A stretch of DNA of 64,000 nt from UBA1479 sp040221095 (GTDB lineage: Bacteria; Pseudomonadota; Alphaproteobacteria; Rhodospirillales; Casp-alpha2), in the NCBI GenBank assembly GCA_040221095.1, contig JAVJVP010000008.1, positions 310,001 through 374,000 on the forward strand. The letters are read 5' to 3'. The number at the start of each line of letters is the position of its first letter. Position 1 is the stretch's first letter. Made by a program: the position numbers and the translations under genes. A model generated the notes under the pieces. It saw only the letters and a list, made by a program, of their open reading frames with translations, had not been told where the DNA came from and did no database searches. Shown piece by piece: positions 61,255-64,000 of the stretch.

Positions 61255-62802
61255 ATGGCGGAAAGCGCATCGCGTCTGTCCCGCCTGCTTGACCGCAACC
61301 TCGCGATCCTGACCGACCAGCCCGGCCCGCCCCTGGTGGTCGGCGCGATCATCATGGCCATGGCCCTGATCCGGACCACCCTGTTTCCCGGCACCGGCGG
61401 CGACGACGGCGAACAGCTGATCTTCTCCCAGTTCTTCGCCTGGGGCTATCAGGTCCGCAATCCGCCGCTCTACACCTGGCTGGTCATGGCCGTGTCCCAG
61501 GTCACGGGACCCGGCCTGTGGGCCGTCAACATCGTCAAGTTCAGCCTGCTCTACGCCATGTATCTGTTCCTGTGGCGAGCGGCGCTGCGCCTGTTCGCCA
61601 CGCGGGCCCTGGCCGGGCTGGCCGCCCTGGCGCCCGTGCTGTTTTATTTCGTGGCCTGGGAAGTCGTCACCGGGTTCAGCCATACGGTCCTGACGGCCTG
61701 CCTCTATGCGGCGGTACTCTGGATACTCCTGCGCCTGCGCGATTCCCCGCAGGGCCGCCTTGCGGATTACGCCCTGTTGGGTGTCGCCATCGGCCTGGGC
61801 GGGCTCGCCAAATACGCCTTCTGGATTTTCCTGATCTGCCTGCTGGCGGCGGCGCTCGCGGACCGCGATTTGCGTCGCCGGTTGCTGTCACCCTGGCTGG
61901 TCCTGTCGCTCGCCGTGGCGGCGGCGGTCCTGGCGCCCCATTACCTGTGGCTGGCCGACCGCCTGGACATCCTGGCCGCACAGGCCGGCGACACGGCCGC
62001 CGCCCAGGGCGGGTTTTCCCTGACCGGCCTGGGTCACGGCGTGAAGGCGGCGGCGGGGTTCCTGTCGCCGTTCTGGCTGATCGCCCTGATCTGCTTCCCG
62101 GCGGCGTTCCGCCCGCTGAAGGCCCCCGACCATCCCATGATCCGGGTCCTCGGCCTCTACATGGTCCTGGTGCTGGCCGTGACCGCCGTCGGCACCCTGA
62201 TCCAACCGGACTTCCGCATCCGCACCCATTACATGTTCGTGCTCTTGTTCGCGCCTGTCTGGGTGCTGCTGCGGGCCGAGGCGGCGGGCGCGCCGATCCC
62301 CCGCCAGCGGGCGCTTGCCGCCCTCATCACCCTGGTTCTCTGGGCCCAGCCCTCGGCCCTGATCGTGAAATACCTGTTCGAGCCGCTGTCCTGCGGGCGC
62401 TGCCAGCACCACATCCCCTACGCGGATTTGGCCGCCAAGATAAAAGCCATGGGCTTCGCCGGCGGCACCATCGTCGCCCATTGGCATCCGGACCCCCTGC
62501 CCGGCAACCTGCGCGCGGCCCTGCCCGATGCCCGGGTCATCAGCCTCAAGCATCCCGATGTCCTCCCGCCCCTGGCCCCGAACGCCCAGGGCCAATGCCT
62601 GGTCGTGTGGTCGGCGGATGCGGACCGCGACAACCGGCCCACCGCCATCGCCGGGGCCAACAGCCTGCTCAACGCCGGCATCGCTCCGAACACGGCGCAA
62701 CGTCTGGTGATTTCACCGCTGGAGGGATTGCCGCTGCTGACCGGTGGCAAGACGGCGGCGCTTGGCGTGATCCTGGCTCCCGGCGGTGGGGATTGCCGCT
62801 GA
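61255..62802 (+). CDS. GT39-type membrane glycosyltransferase
   Basis: A 515-residue integral membrane protein with about nine to ten helices. It has the PMT/ArnT-like first periplasmic loop FPGTGGDDGEQLIFSQFF (acidic GDDGE) and QVRNPPLYTWLVMAVSQVTG. The C-terminal periplasmic domain has CGRCQHHIPYADLA and DARVISLKHPD. Such enzymes transfer a sugar from a polyprenyl-phosphate donor; donor and acceptor are unknown. It is only 8 bases after tyrS. The convergent neighbour is a paralogue. Confidence 0.82.
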   Translation: MAESASRLSRLLDRNLAILTDQPGPPLVVGAIIMAMALIRTTLFPGTGGDDGEQLIFSQFFAWGYQVRNPPLYTWLVMAVSQVTGPGLWAVNIVKFSLLYAMYLFLWRAALRLFATRALAGLAALAPVLFYFVAWEVVTGFSHTVLTACLYAAVLWILLRLRDSPQGRLADYALLGVAIGLGGLAKYAFWIFLICLLAAALADRDLRRRLLSPWLVLSLAVAAAVLAPHYLWLADRLDILAAQAGDTAAAQGGFSLTGLGHGVKAAAGFLSPFWLIALICFPAAFRPLKAPDHPMIRVLGLYMVLVLAVTAVGTLIQPDFRIRTHYMFVLLFAPVWVLLRAEAAGAPIPRQRALAALITLVLWAQPSALIVKYLFEPLSCGRCQHHIPYADLAAKIKAMGFAGGTIVAHWHPDPLPGNLRAALPDARVISLKHPDVLPPLAPNAQGQCLVVWSADADRDNRPTAIAGANSLLNAGIAPNTAQRLVISPLEGLPLLTGGKTAALGVILAPGGGDCR

Positions 62803-62809
62803 GCAGGAC

Positions 62810-64000
62810 CTACCTGCAGGTGCCCTCGCCGTCCAACACCACGAATGACCAGAATAGGCGTTTGTCCGGATTACGTGGCAAGGGATGCGAGGCGCGGCGG
62901 AAGATCGTCTGCTTGGGCACGGGGTAGCCGCCCCGCAATTCCTCGACCAGCATGCGGGCCGGACCGCCCCCGGACGGCCCTCCGGACCAGATCAGGGCAC
63001 ATTTTCCGCCCTCGCCGGCCTGCCCGGCGGCGTTCAGGGGCGGCACGTAATCGCGCCACCGGGTGCTGACCACACGGGCCTTCGGGAAATAGCGGCGCAG
63101 ATTGCCGGCGATCTGGTTCGGGTTGTCCTCGGCCACGATGGTGCCGGCGCTGAACCCGGCCACCACGAGGCTGCGGGCAAGTTCCGAATAGGGCACGAAG
63201 AAATTGCACTTGCGGCAGGTCTCAGGCCCCAGCAGCCCCCGTCCCACCAGGCCCACCGGCACCGCCAGCGCCACGACCAGAAGTGCAGCCGCGAACCAAT
63301 GCAGGCGGCGAGGCGCCGTCCCGGCATCCGTGACCACCTTGATGCGCAGCAGCAGGTAGAGCGGCAGCGGGAACCACACGACCATCCAGTTGTTGCGCAC
63401 GTCGGCCGCCCCCGTGACCAGGATCGCCGCGACGCAAACCACCAGCAGCGCCAGCAGATAGGCTTCCAGGAACCGCCCCGCGTTGATCAGGCGCGGTGTT
63501 GGGTGGGGCAGCGGCGCCAGGGCCCGGGGGAACATCCCCAGGGCGACGGGCATGAACGGTGAGACCAGACCGAGTGTCGCCAGGGCGAATTGCCCGAGCC
63601 CCCGGCCCGCCGCCGCCAGCCGGTCGTCGACCACGGGGAACAGGCGCCCGGCCCCGGCGGCACCCGCCACGGCGTCCGCATCGGTCAGGAAATCGGCCAG
63701 GGGCAGCGCCGCGATCCCCGCCGCCAGGGCAATCGCCGCGACAAAGCGCAGGCAGAACACCCGGCCCCGCAGCCCCGGATGCCGCCAGGACGCGGCCAGC
63801 AACGGCACCAGAAACAGGACGAAGTTGTATTTCGCGAGCAAGCCCGCGGCGACCGCCAGGGCGATCCACAGATAGTCCGCCCAGCCGGACCGCGTCTCCA
63901 GACGCAGGACCAGCCAGAACGCCGCCGCCATGGCCGCCAGCAGCAGGACCGTATGGGAGTAGTTGACCACCGTTTCCCAGCCGATGAAATAGCAGGCGAC
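62810..64000 (-). CDS. GT39-type membrane glycosyltransferase, partial
   Basis: The gene runs off the right edge; 397 codons are present, and the frame stays open to base 64000 (VACYFIGWETVVNYSHTVLL). It parallels the preceding GT39 gene: VVNYSHTVLL corresponds to VTGFSHTVLT, and CRKCNFFVPYSELARSL corresponds to its CGRCQHHIPYADLAAKI. These genes are convergent paralogues with 8 bases between stops. The acidic first-loop motif lies outside the window. Confidence 0.82.
   Translation of the reverse strand, partial: VACYFIGWETVVNYSHTVLLLAAMAAAFWLVLRLETRSGWADYLWIALAVAAGLLAKYNFVLFLVPLLAASWRHPGLRGRVFCLRFVAAIALAAGIAALPLADFLTDADAVAGAAGAGRLFPVVDDRLAAAGRGLGQFALATLGLVSPFMPVALGMFPRALAPLPHPTPRLINAGRFLEAYLLALLVVCVAAILVTGAADVRNNWMVVWFPLPLYLLLRIKVVTDAGTAPRRLHWFAAALLVVALAVPVGLVGRGLLGPETCRKCNFFVPYSELARSLVVAGFSAGTIVAEDNPNQIAGNLRRYFPKARVVSTRWRDYVPPLNAAGQAGEGGKCALIWSGGPSGGGPARMLVEELRGGYPVPKQTIFRRASHPLPRNPDKRLFWSFVVLDGEGTCR

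Overview
High-GC chromosomal DNA, almost certainly from an alphaproteobacterium of the Rhodospirillales type. The sequence evidence is about two-thirds GC with strong G/C third-position bias, ATGA-overlapping gene pairs, a cysE-headed isc operon, a zinc-uptake gene with an alphaproteobacterial Zur box, and orphan soluble or one-pass histidine kinases sharing one HisKA core. It is mostly core-metabolism chromosome. The one obviously foreign gene is a low-GC KAP NTPase; a PAS kinase at 43.5-45 kb is also relatively AT-rich. I saw no prophage, transposase, CRISPR array or rRNA. One tRNA (Gln-CUG) is present.

Layout. 0-2.6 kb: Zur-type zinc locus (ABC ATPase fragment, ZrgA-like protein, DUF3299) and a histidine kinase. 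2.9-12.5 kb: etfBA, EamA exporter, paired YeeE/YedE proteins, a duplicated-domain protein, a cyclic-nucleotide-binding protein, MATE exporter, argE, mnmC. 12.5-21.8 kb: DUF3012 lipoprotein, response regulator, tRNA-Gln, ppx-rlmE, guaB, a PPOX flavoprotein, an ExbB/ExbD-like membrane operon of unknown function, rsmB. 21.8-32 kb: TauD-family dioxygenase, small unknowns, TerB-like and DUF4126 proteins, a 2-hydroxyacid dehydrogenase / mandelate-racemase-like / fetBA operon, a degenerate nuclease-fold lipoprotein, and thiC behind a TPP riboswitch. 32-37 kb: KAP NTPase, a split TPP-dependent decarboxylase, and exported unknowns. 37.4-39 kb: guaA interrupted by two in-frame TAG codons. 39-45 kb: a small orphan gene behind NrdR-like boxes and a DnaA box, an Hpt-like plus response-regulator pair, an Atm1-type exporter, a PAS kinase. 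45-50 kb: TSUP permease, mnmA, DUF599, PAS kinase. 50-58 kb: complete isc operon (cysE-iscR-desulfurase-iscS-iscU-iscA-hscB-hscA-fdx-iscX, minus strand) with an IscR type-1 box over its promoter. 58-64 kb: hydrolase, anmK, tyrS, two convergent paralogous GT39-type glycosyltransferases.

How the genes work together. Sulfur and iron-sulfur chemistry dominates. CysE makes O-acetylserine for cysteine. Two desulfurases mobilise its sulfur to IscU and presumably to MnmA for tRNA thiolation, which MnmC completes. ThiC and RlmE-neighbour guaB sit outside that theme. Atm1, the YeeE pair and the TSUP permease could move sulfur compounds or glutathione conjugates. The items most worth following up are the double-amber guaA, the small gene with a ribonucleotide-reductase-style control region, the ExbB/ExbD-like operon with a DUF2135-like exported domain, two copies of a TTGTATACAA operator-like palindrome far apart in the window, and the mandelate-racemase homologue with its catalytic Lys replaced by Arg.
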